Source: Nissolia schottii (Eukaryota; Streptophyta; Magnoliopsida; Fabales; Fabaceae). From it: a DNA stretch of 64,000 bases. Each line of letters opens with the position of its first letter. Position 1 is the first letter of the stretch. Shown piece by piece: positions 22,211 through 35,151 of this stretch. Under the pieces are notes generated by a model. The model was not told where the DNA came from, did no database searches, and saw only the letters and a list, made by a program, of their open reading frames with translations. The stretch covers positions 373,752-437,751 of the forward strand of contig QANU01028836.1 of the NCBI GenBank assembly GCA_003254905.1, written 5' to 3'. Both the position numbers and the translations under genes were made by a program.

Positions 22211-23280
22211 TTTGTGTTTTTTTCCTTCTTTTTACCAAAGGTATTCACTGTTGGTAAAAAATAGAGACTAATCTTTTTAAGAATTTAATTTTACTGAAAT
22301 AAATATATCTTTAATCATGAGATTTATTTTTATGGTTATTTATGTGTTTTTTCAGTTGAAGATGAATTTAATTTTTGGTTAGTTAATGCATGGAATAATT
22401 GACTTGATCTAGAATGGGTGCTGTGGTCTGTGGAGTAATGTTTGTTCAAAGTAATTGAATACTTCTTGCAAAGTAATAAATTTTTTGACTTCCAAAAAAG
22501 TATAGTCAAGTCGGTTCCGATTAAATAAAACTAGCTTGAATGCAAATTAAATGCTGAGATTTGAAAAGGAAAAAAGAAAAAAAAAAAAAAAAAAGAATGG
22601 GTGGATGTGTAATGATGGGGTCAGCAGAACCGCGTGATTGGGTTAGGCAAGTCCTGGGTGGCAGTGCCCTGTACGTTTTTGAGGTTCCAGTTTTGAAACC
22701 CACTTGCACGCATGTTCCTGTTTTTGTGTTGTTGTTGTTGTTGTTGACGGTGTTTACTGTTTCAGCAGTGTTTTGCAACACTGTATACTCACAACAACTG
22801 AAGTACCATATTCATTCCCCATCACGCATTTTTTTTTTTTAGAGATAAGTTGACATCCGATTTTATTACTTAAAAATTGAATAAGGGTAGAAATTACTAT
22901 TACAAAAAATCTCTAGCCACGCAGAGAAAATATTTAAAAAAAGTAAAGAAAGATGCGTTAAAACCTTAGAAAAATTGGTGGAATAAACCCCTTACTGTTT
23001 TAGGAGGGGACAAATCGCATTAACCCTTCAAAATTAAGATATCCATACAATACAAAAGCTTGTGTTTATAACAACCCAAAGAATGTGGTTGAAAACTTTA
23101 TACAAAATTACCCAACTAGAAACACTCAAAGCAAAATAATCATGTCACTCTTAGGAGACTAAGTAACCTCCGATACAAGCACACATGTATCAAACAAAGG
23201 ACTACGAGTACCCAGTATCACCATCACGCATTTCCCTTCTCACCAAAATCATGCTCAAGACCATGCTCATATCCAACAAA
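22211..23280. other. Intergenic, nothing recognised
   Basis: Poly-A tract at about 22576-22594. The frames here are low-complexity. No gene seen. Confidence 0.45.
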
Positions 23281-23573
23281 CACCTGGGGATGGGGATTGG
23301 GGAAGCGCATATTTTTATTAAATTGAGTGTAAAATGCATAAAAAAAACATGTATAAATAGACTTTTGAAATATTAATTAAGGGTATTTTTTATTTTTCAT
23401 ATAAACGAGGTCCTTGCGAGGTAAGGAATGTAATCCTTGTCCCCGTCTCCAAATATATCTAAGGGAGACTTTTGCCCCTACCCTCCACAAGGAAAAAATT
23501 CTCTGCCCCGCGGGTACCCGTTCAGAGAATTCCCACGAGGTCCCTGCCTAGTGGGAATTTTTGACATCCCTAC
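23281..23573. mobile_element. Truncated hAT-like element, right end preserved
   Basis: The right end tttttgacatccctac contains the inverse of a hAT-type tagggatgtcaaaaa terminus. GC-rich inner repeats (ccccgcgggtacccg, ggtccctgcctagtggg) are typical of such elements. A matching intact left end and 8-bp duplication were not found; g-rich cctggggatggggattggg near 23284 may be a diverged left end. Confidence 0.45.
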
Positions 23574-23783
23574 TTCCAAACAGCAGCAACAAAACTAAAA
23601 ATACTAACCTCTTGTTCCTAAGTTTGTAGTTTGCCAACGATGAGTAGAAAAAATTTAACAGAGAATACTCCTTTACTGTCATATTGCCACTTTAGACACT
23701 CTTCCTTATTGATATTTAGACTTGTGTTGTTTAGGATATTCTGCATCTCATCAAGCATTCCTTGCTCCCATCGGAACAACCTT

Positions 23784-23964
23784 TTTTTTTTTAAGGTTGC
23801 CTGCTCGATATCCAAGGTTTGGCCTTGACTAATCCGGGTCGATCCGGGTCGCGCACCTGGCTATGGCGGGTGAATCTCTCAGCGGGGATAACTACGTACA
23901 CAAAGTCGGGACCTTGCTTAAGCGACATCAAGCCGCTTACCACTTGGACCAACCCCTGTTGGTT
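23784..23964 (-). mobile_element. tRNA-derived SINE with perfect 10-bp target duplication
   Basis: On the minus strand it begins aaccaacaggggttggtcc and has an A box ggtccaagtggtaagcgg and a B box-like ggtcccgactttg, then a tRNA-unrelated body ending in an A-run (T-run at 23782-23792 on the plus strand). It is flanked by gaacaacctt at 23774-23783 and 23965-23974, a perfect 10-bp duplication. The length of about 180 bp fits legume SINEs. It would be transcribed by RNA polymerase III; mobilisation depends on a LINE. The exact duplication suggests a fairly young insertion. Confidence 0.9.
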
Positions 23965-23974
23965 GAACAACCTT

Positions 23975-25770
23975 ATTCTCCATTGCAAGCTCCAAACCCA
24001 ATTGAAGTCATCTAAAAAAAATCACAATTTGTCATTCCCCTTCACGCATGTAAGTAGCTATTATCACCATCCACTTTTATATACTATTTTTTACTGAAAA
24101 TTTTGTCCAAAATTAATTATCATTTGATTAGATTAAGAAAACATTATTAATTATATTTTTAATTATACTCCTATTTATTATGAACTTTTTACTATTGTAA
24201 TAATTGCATTACACTTTTTTCATAAGAGTAATTTAGTATAAGTATTTAATGTTTTTTAAAGTATATACAAATTAATTGCTTTATTAATTTGTGTGCATTA
24301 TCAAAAATGACATATAAGATTGGACACAAAAGTACACGTTACCTCTTTTTTCTCCCACTACAATCAAAGTGTACAAAGAATTTTACTTTATTGAATAGTA
24401 TTTTTCTACTCATTTCATATATACACTTTTCAAATTTTAAAATTAAAATTAATAAGATGAATTCAAATTTTGATAACTAGATGTATATAATTGATAGGAG
24501 AATAAGTAGGTTAAGTTAAAAATTACTGTTCCCAAACATTTCTCTAAATTAAATTGATACTAGTCTCCGTCAAACTTTTATACACCATCTACTTAGGGCT
24601 ATCAGCATTTTTGTATTAACGTGTGTCATTAGTATATTTAAAAGGGACTTTTTCACCTTTTCTCCTCACATATAAAAAGGAGTTTATTTATGGTAATAAT
24701 TAGAATTTGGAATGGGCGTAGATGACAAACATTGAGTAGCAGAGAGTATAGGTGATGAGGAATATATTTCTTGTGTGGTTTTAGATAAGAATGAACTTTT
24801 GGGCCTTCTACTCATTGTGATTATCCAACGGAGACTGATGGGAATGACACGTGCAAATCACTTGCCTTCTCATTGTTATTGTTTAAGGCATGTTTGGTAT
24901 GTCAGTAAAGATGGAGAATAAGTTTTTATAGGTGAGGTGAGATTTATGTATAAATCTTATTCATGAAAACTTTTTTCTTTATTTTTACTTTGCACCAAAC
25001 ATATTTCATATATATTTTCTCTTTTAAGATAAATATTTATTCGATTGTTTTGATGTATTTTGAATACTCAATATATTTATATATGTATTATATCTAGATA
25101 TATTAAGTCAAGATATATGGTATTAGAATGGTCAAATACACATTTATTCTAAGTGGAAGAGAATATTAATATTTTCTTATTTAATTGTTTTAGATATGAA
25201 CGTAGACTCTAATTTTATCTCGTATTTCCAAAATGGTCCTAAGATTGCTAAAAGCCAAAGTCTCATAAGAAGGAAGGAGCAGTTTGGTACATTTAACTTG
25301 TGTCCATGAGTTAAGAAGTAGAATTGAAATTCCGTTTTACATGTGTGTGATGTAGAAACAAAGAATTGGAGTTTCTTGAAGTGTTACTTTGTACGTGTCA
25401 ATTACTTACCATATAGTAACTACTACAAGATGCAAGAGGTTCTTAGTCTTATTCCTACTCTAAATATTAAAAAAGAAAAATTAACTTTTGTATACATACT
25501 AATAATATAAAACTTATTTTTATACTCATATAATGAAATCTTACCGAATTACCGCTTTATACTTAACAACAGCTATTATGTCGATAATATAGATTCGGTC
25601 TTCTGAGAATTTAAAGTTTGCTCATGATATTTGCGTAAGGGTTGTCTTCTTGTTGGTGTGTGTTTGTGCTTGGGTATGTTGCCTACCCTTCTAGCATCAT
25701 TTTAAGTATGAATCACATTGATTAAGTTTGAACTAATTGAAGATTATTTGTTTGACAAAAAATAAAATTA
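23975..25770. other. AT-rich intergenic, possible short MITE
   Basis: The segment of about 24889-25010 is bounded by gcatgtttggt and its near inverse accaaacata, as in some short MITEs; the target duplication is unclear. Nothing else recognised. Confidence 0.35.
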
Positions 25771-26211
25771 GGATAAATTGTATAAATCTCTCTTGGGGTT
25801 TATTAAAATTGCACTCCACCTCAAACTATATACAAAATTACACTTCATCTCAGTTTGTCATTGTGACTAATGGTATGTTTGATTTCTATTTTCACTTAAT
25901 GTATTTTCTATTTTTAAAGTTTGTGAAAGAAATAATGAAATAGCGAGAATAATAAACTATTGTTTTTAATTTTCAAATTTTGTAAAAAAAAATAATGAAT
26001 ACAAAAAATAAAAATAAAAAATAAAATTTTAATATTTTCACTATTTTTACTAACAAAACAGAAAACATGGGCAAAAGAAATGAAAATAGAAATTTAATAG
26101 ATCATCAATAATCAATAACAAAGAAAAAGCGAGATAAAATATAATTTGGCACATAATTTTGAGATGGAGTATAATCTTAACAAATTAAAAGGTGATTTAT
26201 GTCATTTATCC
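25771..26211. mobile_element. MITE with long inverted repeats (441 bp)
   Basis: The left arm starts ggataaattgtataaatc and contains cactccacctcaaa; the right arm, reverse complemented, starts ggataaatgacataaatc and contains atactccatctcaaa. Similarity extends over about 55 bp at each end. Flanks ataaaatta and aaaaattta match at 7 of 9 positions, compatible with a Mutator-type 9-bp duplication. A related right end occurs at about 37690-37830. No coding capacity. Confidence 0.7.
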
Positions 26212-26998
26212 AAAAATTTAATTGAAGAGTATTAGTCCACTCGTATGATTAATCATTTAATCCGTTAGTGCTCGGGGCGGATACAGCCCACGAGCATCTA
26301 TTCCTTCTCAAATTTGATTTAATTACTCCAAAGTCATATGCGGCAGCATCCAACATTAAAATCAGGAAGGCAAAGAGAAACCGTTAATTTCTTGTTGCTA
26401 AAGTTGATGCCCAATTTAAGGCCATTTCCCCCTTTGCGTGTTAGATGAAGATGCTCATATTTGTGTTCAAACTCGAATGTTTTTTTTTTCTCTCTCTATT
26501 TAATAATCACATGGTGATTTTGGTTTCTAAACCTTCCAGAACGCGTGGACCTTAATTATTAGATGCACACGTTTTCGGTTTCTAGTTTACACGTCAAGGG
26601 GTGAATTTTCCCCCTTCTCGAATACGTTAAGTAATAATAAATCACATGATTTTACCATATCCTTAATTTCTTATTTTTATTAGTTCTCCAGTATCTGCCT
26701 TTGACTTTTACTAGAGGAAATTGACAATGCATAACTCTAGCTACATTTTTTCTTTTCATAAAACTTGTTAATATCTAAAGTCAACTGAACTCCATTTACG
26801 CTTTGTTTGAATTGGGTCAGTTGAGATTAAAACTCTTCCATCATTAGTTTATCTTGCTTAAGATAAATAAATATTAAACTATTTGAACAAATTAAATGTT
26901 AGTTTGACGATTATTCTAGCCAAACTTAATCCAAGATGCTTGATTTTGTTTTTGATCATTTCTAGCTTCCATTAAGTGTTTTCCTTTATTTCTTGGGT

Positions 26999-27000
<2 letters not shown>
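26212..27000. other. Intergenic, nothing recognised
   Basis: No gene or repeat recognised. Confidence 0.5.

Positions 27001-27042
<42 letters not shown>
27001..27042. repeat. (AT)21 microsatellite
   Basis: Uninterrupted AT dinucleotides; likely polymorphic. Confidence 0.95.
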
Positions 27043-27046
<4 letters not shown>

Positions 27047-27755
27047 CGGTTAGCACTGAAAGTTTATAAAAGATACACCCTGTGCTAATCAAATTGGATC
27101 TTTCAAGTTGAATAAAGATTACAATATTTTATAGGGATATACATAAACAAAAGAGACTACAATAGATCAGATGATTGCTATTTTATAATTTTTAAACAAC
27201 AGATTTGCAAGTAACTGGCTGGATCGGAGCCTTTTGGCGCGTCCTCTATTCAATTGGTATCACTACTAGGTAATGTTAGACATGTCAAATTGCATACACC
27301 ATCTTAATTTCATATATATTATTGTTAATGTAAATACTTTTCATACTATTAATTAAATATGTATTGTGTATTTTTTATATTGTCATATAATTTGTTAATG
27401 TGAAAATGATGTGACACAATACCTAACATTAACAAAAATCACAATAATGGAATAACATTATTTTGATTAAAAAAAACTTTGTTGTTTAGTCAAACCGATT
27501 CATGATTTATCATCACTACATTAACTAACATTTTACATTACTTAATAAATGCACCTTAAGTTATACGCATATAGTACCTCAAAAATGCTATAAAAACCTT
27601 CGATAAAAATGAGCAGTTAACTGATTCCATCAGATTGTCTTTATGAGACTAAATAATATGTAATCCTTAATTATTAGTAGTCTATATTAACTAGTGGGGT
27701 TGCATACACTTTGTGTCTACCAATGCAAACAATAAATCTCTAGAAGTAATGAAAT
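27043..27755. other. AT-rich intergenic, nothing recognised
   Basis: No gene or repeat recognised. Confidence 0.5.
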
Positions 27756-28267
27756 TAGAAATGACAAAAATACTCACGAATCTGGATATCTACATATATT
27801 ACTCACTATAGGTATGAATATGCTCACAAATTTTGTACCCACAAGAACATGTGGATACGGAAAAGGTATCCGACTATGGATACACACTAATTACGTATTA
27901 ATATATAAAATTATATAAATATCTTTATCCATATAACTATAAAAATTAAAAATCCTAATTCATATTTATCTATAAAGTTATTGATTTTTTATTATGTATT
28001 TTGTTAATTTAGATTGCAATTTGTTAGTAGTAGTATTGTAATATATTGCATTTGATTGTGACGTACTTTTATAATTTTTGTTTGTTTTCAATTTTTGGCA
28101 AATTTCGCAGATACCCACAGATATGACCCACATGGATGGAAATCTTTGAGAGTATGGAATGGGTATCTATAATGAGTATGAGTACATATACAAGTAACAA
28201 AATATTAAACAAGTATAAGTAGTGTTGGACATATATCCATATTCACAAATGCCCATTATCATCCCTA
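27756..28267. mobile_element. Non-autonomous hAT transposon (512 bp)
   Basis: The left end tagaaatgacaaaaatact and the reverse complement of the right end, tagggatgataatgggcat, are hAT-type termini. The 8-bp target duplication is aatgaaat (27748-27755) versus aatgaaac (28268-28275), one mismatch. Subterminal segments are rich in ggata/tatcc motifs on both sides (for example 27780-27790 and 28230-28240). No transposase. Confidence 0.85.
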
Positions 28268-28275
28268 AATGAAAC

Positions 28276-30450
28276 TATTTCACGTGCCACTTTAAGAGAT
28301 GATGTCATGTTTGTAAATTTAGTCATTTAAAAAGGACAGATTAAAAAAGAAAATGTGACCATTGTTTAAACTGCGATAAGTGTGAATTATTAGTCCTATA
28401 GTGGAGGGGATAATGGCCGGGGGGGGGGGTAATGGAAGTTATAGACAAGCGTAATTTTGTGTTAATGACATATTTAGATTGATTGATAATGTAACCAAAA
28501 GCAGTTAAAATGCTGCAGAGGCTTTATATAGAAGTAAAGATAAATGGGATATGTCAAATAATTATTTTTGGTATCCAAATTTAAGTTTTTTAAATTACTC
28601 TTTAAAAAGTTTTTATGCTGCAATTTTTTCCTTCTTTTGAAAACCTCTTTTTTTTTCAATTTTTTTAATTATTTTAAAAAATATTAATAGTTTCACTGCC
28701 TTATTCTCTTTCTTTCATTTACTTCTTTCATTCACAAATAAATGTCTTATTTAAAAATTCTAAGGTAGTATTATTTTTTTTTAATTTTACCATATTCTAT
28801 TTCACATATTATTATTGTTTCAATTTCTAATAATGATGTTGGAGAGAGAGAATTTAATCAAGAGAATTTGAGAAAACAAAAAAAGGTAATTTTGACAAAC
28901 CGATATAAATTTTTTACAATATTAATGATTTGTTAATAAAGGTGCAAAAACTTTAAAAGATACTTATTTGTAGATAGAGAAAGTATATTGTTATCCATGT
29001 TTAATATTTGACAAACACAAAACTAACATGACTAGTAATCTATATTTTTTATTAAAAACATGGATACAAAAAGTAATCCATTTTTGGTCTCTAAAAATTC
29101 AATTTAATAACTTTTGAGTTCCAAAATTATATTTACAAGTGGTTGCCAGTGTTTTAATTTGAAATTGTTTAAGAATGTAAGATAAAATAGTTTGAGTGAA
29201 ATGCAAAATGAAAAAATTTATACAAAGCAAAGGAATAATTGCAATTATGTAAGGGTAAAAAAGAAAAAATAAATTAGATAATAAAACAATTATTTTTTAA
29301 AATGTTTTATATATTAGTATGTAGATAATATTAAACATTTTTTAAAATAAAATGTAATTATCATAGTCACACTCGTACTATTTATAATTATCACACTTTC
29401 ATTTCGTTAGTGTTCCTCACTTGACAGACACCATGTCAAGACCCACTAGTTACATAGGGTAACTTATGTGTATTTCCAACCCCAAACTTATTTATTATAC
29501 TTTGGAACCCCAAAAAATTCTGACGTAATAGATGGAGGCAGAAATTGAGGGAGAATGAATTTAGCCGAAGCATGATGATATTTTGCATCTAGCTGCCTAG
29601 AGATGAGGAAATGGGCCTCAAAGTTCTAATAAACCATGCTACACACCTAACACTACTTTTCAACTGTTATCAGTGTTTCGTTCACGGAATCATGGATAGT
29701 CCAAGTTCTTGGAATCATGTGATTTCTTTCTACTAGTAATTGCTCATGGCGGCGACGTTCTCTTTTGGTTGGCAATAAAATATTTGGAGAATATTCACAT
29801 CGCTGTGTTCTCTGGACATTCGAGCAGCCAAATGATTTTATAATATATTATTAAAAAAATAGTTTGTGCACGTTATTCTTTTGTCATTAATTTATCATCA
29901 CATTAAATACATATTTTTTTCTCTTTTCTCACTCATTCTCTTTCTCATCGTATTATTTTTTATTGTTCAAAAATTTGTGCATTCTTGTTCAAAAGTTTGT
30001 ATACATGAGTACTAAAATTATCTTATTCTTTGTTTTCATTTTAATTTGGTCTTATTATTTGTTTTTTCTTGTTGAAAAGTTTGTACACGTCAGTTCAAAA
30101 GTTTGTGCATCTACTTTAAAATGTTTGTGCATGGTAGTGAGTGAGTCAACACACTTAGAGTGTGAATGAGGAACAGGAAGGAGAGTGCAACAGTTACTTT
30201 TTGTTATTTAATGTGTCACAGATCAAACTGATTTAGTTCCGTATGTGAAAAATGTTTGTGCATGTGTGTACAAGAGTTTATGCATTCAATGCCGCTGTGT
30301 ATACCATACGTACGTCATAGGATGGTTGTACGGTAGCAGCAAAACTGGTATACACCTAGCATTACTAATATTATTATTAAGCAATTTTGCAATTCATATA
30401 CATAGTGTCCTCTAAGGGTAAATTGTGCAAACCATCCTTTAGGTATGGAC
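28276..30450. other. AT-rich intergenic, nothing recognised
   Basis: Contains a G9-10 homopolymer near 28420-28430 and several copies of the words aagtttgtgcat and tttgtgcat between 29960 and 30290 (a loose, irregular repeat). No gene is supportable; the frame 29963-30169 consists of this repeat. Confidence 0.4.
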
Positions 30451-31904
30451 ACAATTCATAAAGAGAACCAATTTTGGCCACTACAACTGTGAAAAGTATG
30501 GACACAGAGTAATAGACGATAGATCCAGGCCGATGAACTAGAATTTCAACACTCAACTGTTGCTAACAATTAGTATCAAAATATTGGTGATAATTCTAAT
30601 CCACAAAGTTAATTGTTGACAAGTACTTTATGTATTGAAGATGAAAATACATGGTACTTAGGTATTGGTTGTAATAACCATATGCGTGGAAAAAAAGTTA
30701 TTTTCTTTACTAGATGAATCAGTAAAATCATCAGTAAAGTTTGGATACAAATATTATGAGAAAAGGTTGGATAGAAATCAAGATGAAAGATGACACTCAC
30801 AATTTTATTAATAATGCATTTTATGTTCTTGGTTTACATCACAATTTATTGGGCATGAGGCAAATGTGAGAAAAAGGACACAACACGCAGATTCGTCAAG
30901 GATTCTGCATACTGATTAACAAGAATGAAATATTTGTTGCAAATGTACAAATGACCAGGAACTGACTTTTCCCATTAAAAATTCAACATGAGAAGTTTTC
31001 TTGCTTGAGTTTTGTCATTCCTGATGATAATTGGTTATGGCATATGCGTTTTAGTCACTTACTTTTCTAGACTTAATTATTTGTCTAGAAAAGAGTTTGT
31101 TTCTGGTTTACCAATAGTTGAAATTCCTAATAGTGTTTGTGAGACTTGTCAATTGGGAAAGAAACACACAAAATCATTTTCAGTTGAAAAATCATGGAAA
31201 ACAAGAAAATTATTAGAGATTGTGTACTCAGATCTGTTCATGGTCGATATACCAACTCTTGATGGCAGCAAATATTTTCATCACTTTTATTGATGATCTT
31301 AGTAGAAAGACATGTTTCTATTTCTTAAAGCAGAAGTCAAAGGATTGCTATGCCTTCAAGTCATTCAAAGCATTTGTTGAAAGACAGAGTGGCTACAAAA
31401 TTAAGATCTTGAAAGCAGACAGAGGAACAAAATATCTTGCTTGTGTAGATTTGTTTGAGCAACATGGTATTCAACATCAGATGACGACTAGATACACTCC
31501 GCAACAAAATGAAATTGCAGAAAGGAAGAATAATACCATCATGGATATGGTCATATGCATGCTATAATTCAAGCAAATGCCTAAAGAATTTTGGGTAGAA
31601 ACAATTGCTACTATTGTTTATATCTTGAACAGGTATCCATCAAGAAGTGTTCAAAATAAAACACCAGAGGAAGCTTGGAGTGGAAGGAGACCATTAATCC
31701 TCTATCTTAGAGTTTTTGAGTGTATTGTTTATGTCGATTTGCCAAATCAATTAAGAAAGAAGATGGATGATAAAGGCAAAAAGTGCATCTTCATTGTTAT
31801 AGTTCAAATTCAAAGGCATTCAAATTGTTCAACCCAGAGACAAAGAAGGTGATCGTAGGCCGAGACGTGATGTTTCGGAAAAAAGAACATGAGAGTGAGG
31901 CTGG
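30451..31904 (+). pseudogene. Ty1-copia gag/protease/integrase remnant, first block
   Basis: A copia polyprotein in several frames. A zinc-knuckle remnant with CEKYGH lies at about 30486-30510. The protease region has NTWYLGIGCNNHM at about 30648-30690, where the usual catalytic DTG reads GIG. The pre-integrase segment has LWHMRFSHL and CETCQLGKKH (about 31030-31160). Integrase follows, with YSDL, a frameshift near 31280, FIDDLSRKT, KADRGTKY (normally D-x-G) and TPQQNEIAERKN. Then come WVETIATIVYILNR and KGKKCIFI, and the frame stops near 31904 where an LTR begins. The element resumes at 34582 and 36241. Dead by stops, frameshifts and lost catalytic residues. Confidence 0.9.
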
Positions 31905-32318
31905 TGTTAAGTATTATATTTTAGTATTTTTACAATTTAAATAAGAACCTTTTTCGCTTTAAATTTCATATATTATCAAGGCAATTTCCCCATGTTTTGC
32001 AACAAACTCATAAAAAGAAAAAAAAAAATGGATACAATAGGCTAAAATGATGAATTTTATGGATTAAAAATCGCATAAGAGAAAGAGGCAACGAAAAAAA
32101 GGAAAAACAAGACAAAAACAAGCAAAAGGAGAAGCAGAAGAGTAAACTGCGTTCTAGACTGCTCAGTGGAGATTTATACCGCTCAACGAACCTTTACTTC
32201 AAAGTAAAGTAACTTAAGGATGAAGCAACTTCTGCAAGCCACCCTACAACCTCTGCAGCCGCCCTGACACCGCTCAGCGCTCTACACGCTGCTCAGCGGG
32301 GGACAAGATAATGTCAAA

Positions 32319-32487
32319 TAGGGGTGAACACGGGTTGTACCCAACCCGCCAAATCGACCCAATCCGATCCGCTCGGGTCGGGTTACGGCGGGTCGACGGG
32401 TCAGACCCGCCAAATCCGCTCACTGAGACGAGTCGAGTCTTGGATTTCAATTCTTGAATCCGACCCGACCCGCCTACCCACCACATA

Positions 32488-32539
<52 letters not shown>

Positions 32540-33454
32540 TACCTAACCCTTTCCTCTTCCTTTCCCTATCTTATTTCTATTCCATTCACTTCACGCACAG
32601 CACACTGCCACCCCCCCTCACAGCCTTCCCTTCCCGTCCACCTCCTCACCTTCCTCGCCGTCGTCCGCCTCCTCCCCTTCCTCGCCGCCGTCCGCAGCCC
32701 ATCCTCTCCCTCTTCCTCCTCCTCGATTTCCTTCTGATCTCCTCTCATCCTCATCTCTCGCACAGCACACTCACAGCCTTCCCTTCCCATTCGTCTTCCA
32801 CCTTCCTCGCCGCCGTCTGGCTCCTCACCTTCCTCGCCTCTCTCCACGACCCATCCTCTCCCTCTTCCTCTTCCTCGGTTTCCTTCTCTCCTCTCATCCT
32901 CATCTCTCAGATCCCATTTCCCCCAAATCAACAAAACCTAAATCTCTAATCTCTGTCGCCATCGTCGTTCGTCCTCGCCTCCCTCCGCGGCCATCGCCGT
33001 TGCTTCACGTCGCCATCGTCGTCGCTCCGGTAGCTCTCTGTCAAGGGTTGTTTCTTTGTTTTTATTTGTTTCCTTTTTGTTATGGTTTGATTGTGTTCTA
33101 TGTATGCGATTATTGCAGGAAAATTGTGCAAAATTGTGTTATGTGTATGTTATGGTTTATTCTTGTATTATGATGTGTGTGTTGGGTGAGATTACTTTTT
33201 CCTCTTCACTAGTTTTTCCCTGGTTCTTTTCTCTTCACTGGTTTTTTCTCTTTTGTTCATCTTCTGAGGCTCTGAGCTTATGGGGGCGGGTCACCCGCCG
33301 ACCCGCCTAACCCAATCCGACCCAGGAGGTGGCGGGTCTAGCGGGTACCCATTCAAAAAACGGTAATTTTACCCGACCCGATTTACCCGTTGATAGGCGG
33401 GTCGAGTCGGTAACATGGTCGGGTCCTACCCGACCCGACCCATGTGCACCCCTA
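32319..33454. mobile_element. Non-autonomous hAT transposon (1136 bp) inside the LTR
   Basis: Termini are taggggtgaacacggg on the left and ccatgtgcacccctaa on the right. The 8-bp target duplication is atgtcaaa (32311-32318) versus atgtcaga (33455-33462). The unoccupied site can be read in the homologous LTR at about 1890-1905 (minus strand), confirming the insertion. GC-rich subterminal arrays of cccgacccgcc/ggcgggtc occupy about 100-150 bp at each end. Inside are a (TTA)n tract, duplicated CT-rich segments (32600-32760 and 32760-32910) and a gene-leader-like stretch at 32940-33060; no transposase frame was found. Confidence 0.93.
32490..32540. repeat. (TTA)n microsatellite in hAT element
   Basis: About 17 TTA trinucleotides. 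Confidence 0.95.
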
Positions 33455-34581
33455 ATGTCAGAGCAGAGCCACCTTTCAGAGGATAAAACCTTCACCATGA
33501 AGAAAGCTGCGCCGCTCAGCGAAGCCTTGAGGCCGCTGAGCGGCCCTCGAGGAATTGGCCTATAAATAGAGGTCCAAGGCTCAGCATTCAGGACACATTC
33601 CAATGCTTCTTCCTTCATTCACAGAATTTTTTCTTACTGAAATTTCTCTGTAATTTCCTTAAGTTTTAGAGTATTGTTTTAAGCAACAAAGAGGAGGCTA
33701 GGCTAGGGGCCAAGAGAGATCAAGAAGCACGGCGATCCTTGTCATGATGGTGTGAGAACGTGTCATGGTAAGTGTCCATCACCTTGACTCTATGATTCCC
33801 TCTTGTAAGATGGTTTTATAATCCTCTTGTTGTTAGGATTTTGATAAATTCTATAACCTAATTGTATCCATGTTCCTGTTGCATGAATGAATACATCTGT
33901 TCCTTGATTTACATGAATTGGTTTATACTTAATGCTAGCCATAGTTCAACTATTTAAATGTTGTTTTGTAACTTGATAGTTGTGAGTGAAAGCTACATTG
34001 TTAAGTGGAAATCAACTCAATGTTTTAATTAGTTACCTAATGCTTGAACCTAAACCTAATTGTTGCGAGTGAAAAATGCCTCATTAAGGTTGGACTTTAA
34101 TCATTTCATCTAATAAAACTAATTTCTAGAAATAGAATTAGGGTTATTAATCGTTTTAACATCTGAGATAATGTCGGTTTACTTTGTTAATTTGTGCAAG
34201 AAATTGACAGACTAATAAAGTAACCTTAATCATCTTTTCATGCTTGAAAGATATGTTTAAGATAAGAACTGATGGCGAGTAATCAAAGGAAAGTTATGAA
34301 TACAAGAAACTATACATTAATCAAAACCCAACAAGCTCCCTAATCTACCTCTACTTTGTTGTCATTTTATTTTGTATGTATTTTCCTTTCCTGTCTTTAT
34401 TTTGAAATCAATTTCCAATCCACCCACTTTATTGTTTAATTAACAAATTTAAGAATGACGTTTACCAACTCCCTGTGGATACGACTATACCCGACTATAC
34501 TGCAATTGGATCCCTCGAGGATCTGAAAGCTGTAAAGACGGATATATAAAACGATGAGAGTCTAAAAATAAGCTTTTAACA

Positions 34582-35151
34582 AAATGGCGTCGTTGCTTAC
34601 CGGTCCATGGTGATTGCATAAAGTTATGAAGAAGATGATCAAGTAGGTGCATCATCTCAACCACAATCTTCAAGAAAACCTCAGAGGAACATAAGACTAC
34701 TAACCAGATTGGAGGATTATATTGTCAGTAATGACAATAATCTTTCTGATGAAGATATTATCAACTTTGCTCTATTTACTAAATGTGAGGCAGTTACTTT
34801 TGAAGAAGCCTCTAGTGACAAGAATTGAAGAAAAGCAATAGATGAAAAAATTCATGCAATTCAGAAAAATAATACATGAGAGTTGACTGACTTGCCAACA
34901 GACAAGAAGCCAATCGGAGTAAAGTGGGTTTATAAAACAAAGTATAAACCCAATGGTGAAATTGATCGTTTCAAAGCTAGGTTAGTTGCAGAAGGCTATA
35001 GACAAAAGCGAGATGTTGATTGTTCTGAGGTATTTTCTCCTATTGCTAGATTAGACACTATTCACATGATTATCTCCCTTTCCGCTCAAAATAAATGGAA
35101 GTTATATCAGATGGATGTTAAGTCTTCATTTTTTAATGGCACTTTAGAAGA
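34582..35151 (+). pseudogene. Ty1-copia reverse transcriptase remnant, second block
   Basis: Continues the polyprotein after the nested LTR: a linker rich in S/Q (ASSQPQSSRKPQRNIR), then from 34883 the start of reverse transcriptase with KPIGVKWVYKTKYKPNGEI, RFKARLVAEGY and the first catalytic region YQMDVKSSFFNGTLED. Stop codons occur near 34828 and 34877. The frame is cut by the solo LTR at 35152, and the lost residues resume at 36241. Confidence 0.9.

Larger units (their letters stand above)
31905..34581 (+). mobile_element. Large LTR (TGTTAA...TTAACA) nested in copia, carrying a hAT
   Basis: It starts tgttaagtattatatt and ends aagcttttaaca, with strong similarity in inverted orientation to 762-2495. 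Without the hAT (32319-33454 plus 8 bp) it is about 1.53 kb. Two GC-rich blocks with cgctcagcg motifs lie at 32150-32310 and 33510-33560. The TATA-like cctataaatagagg at about 33559-33572, then a transcript-like leader, suggest plus orientation. Directly after the end comes aaatggcgtcgttgc, resembling the TGGCGCCGTTGCC primer site of Athila/Tat gypsy elements, so a little leader may remain and this may not be a clean solo LTR. No 5-bp duplication was found (gctgg against aaatg). Confidence 0.75.
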
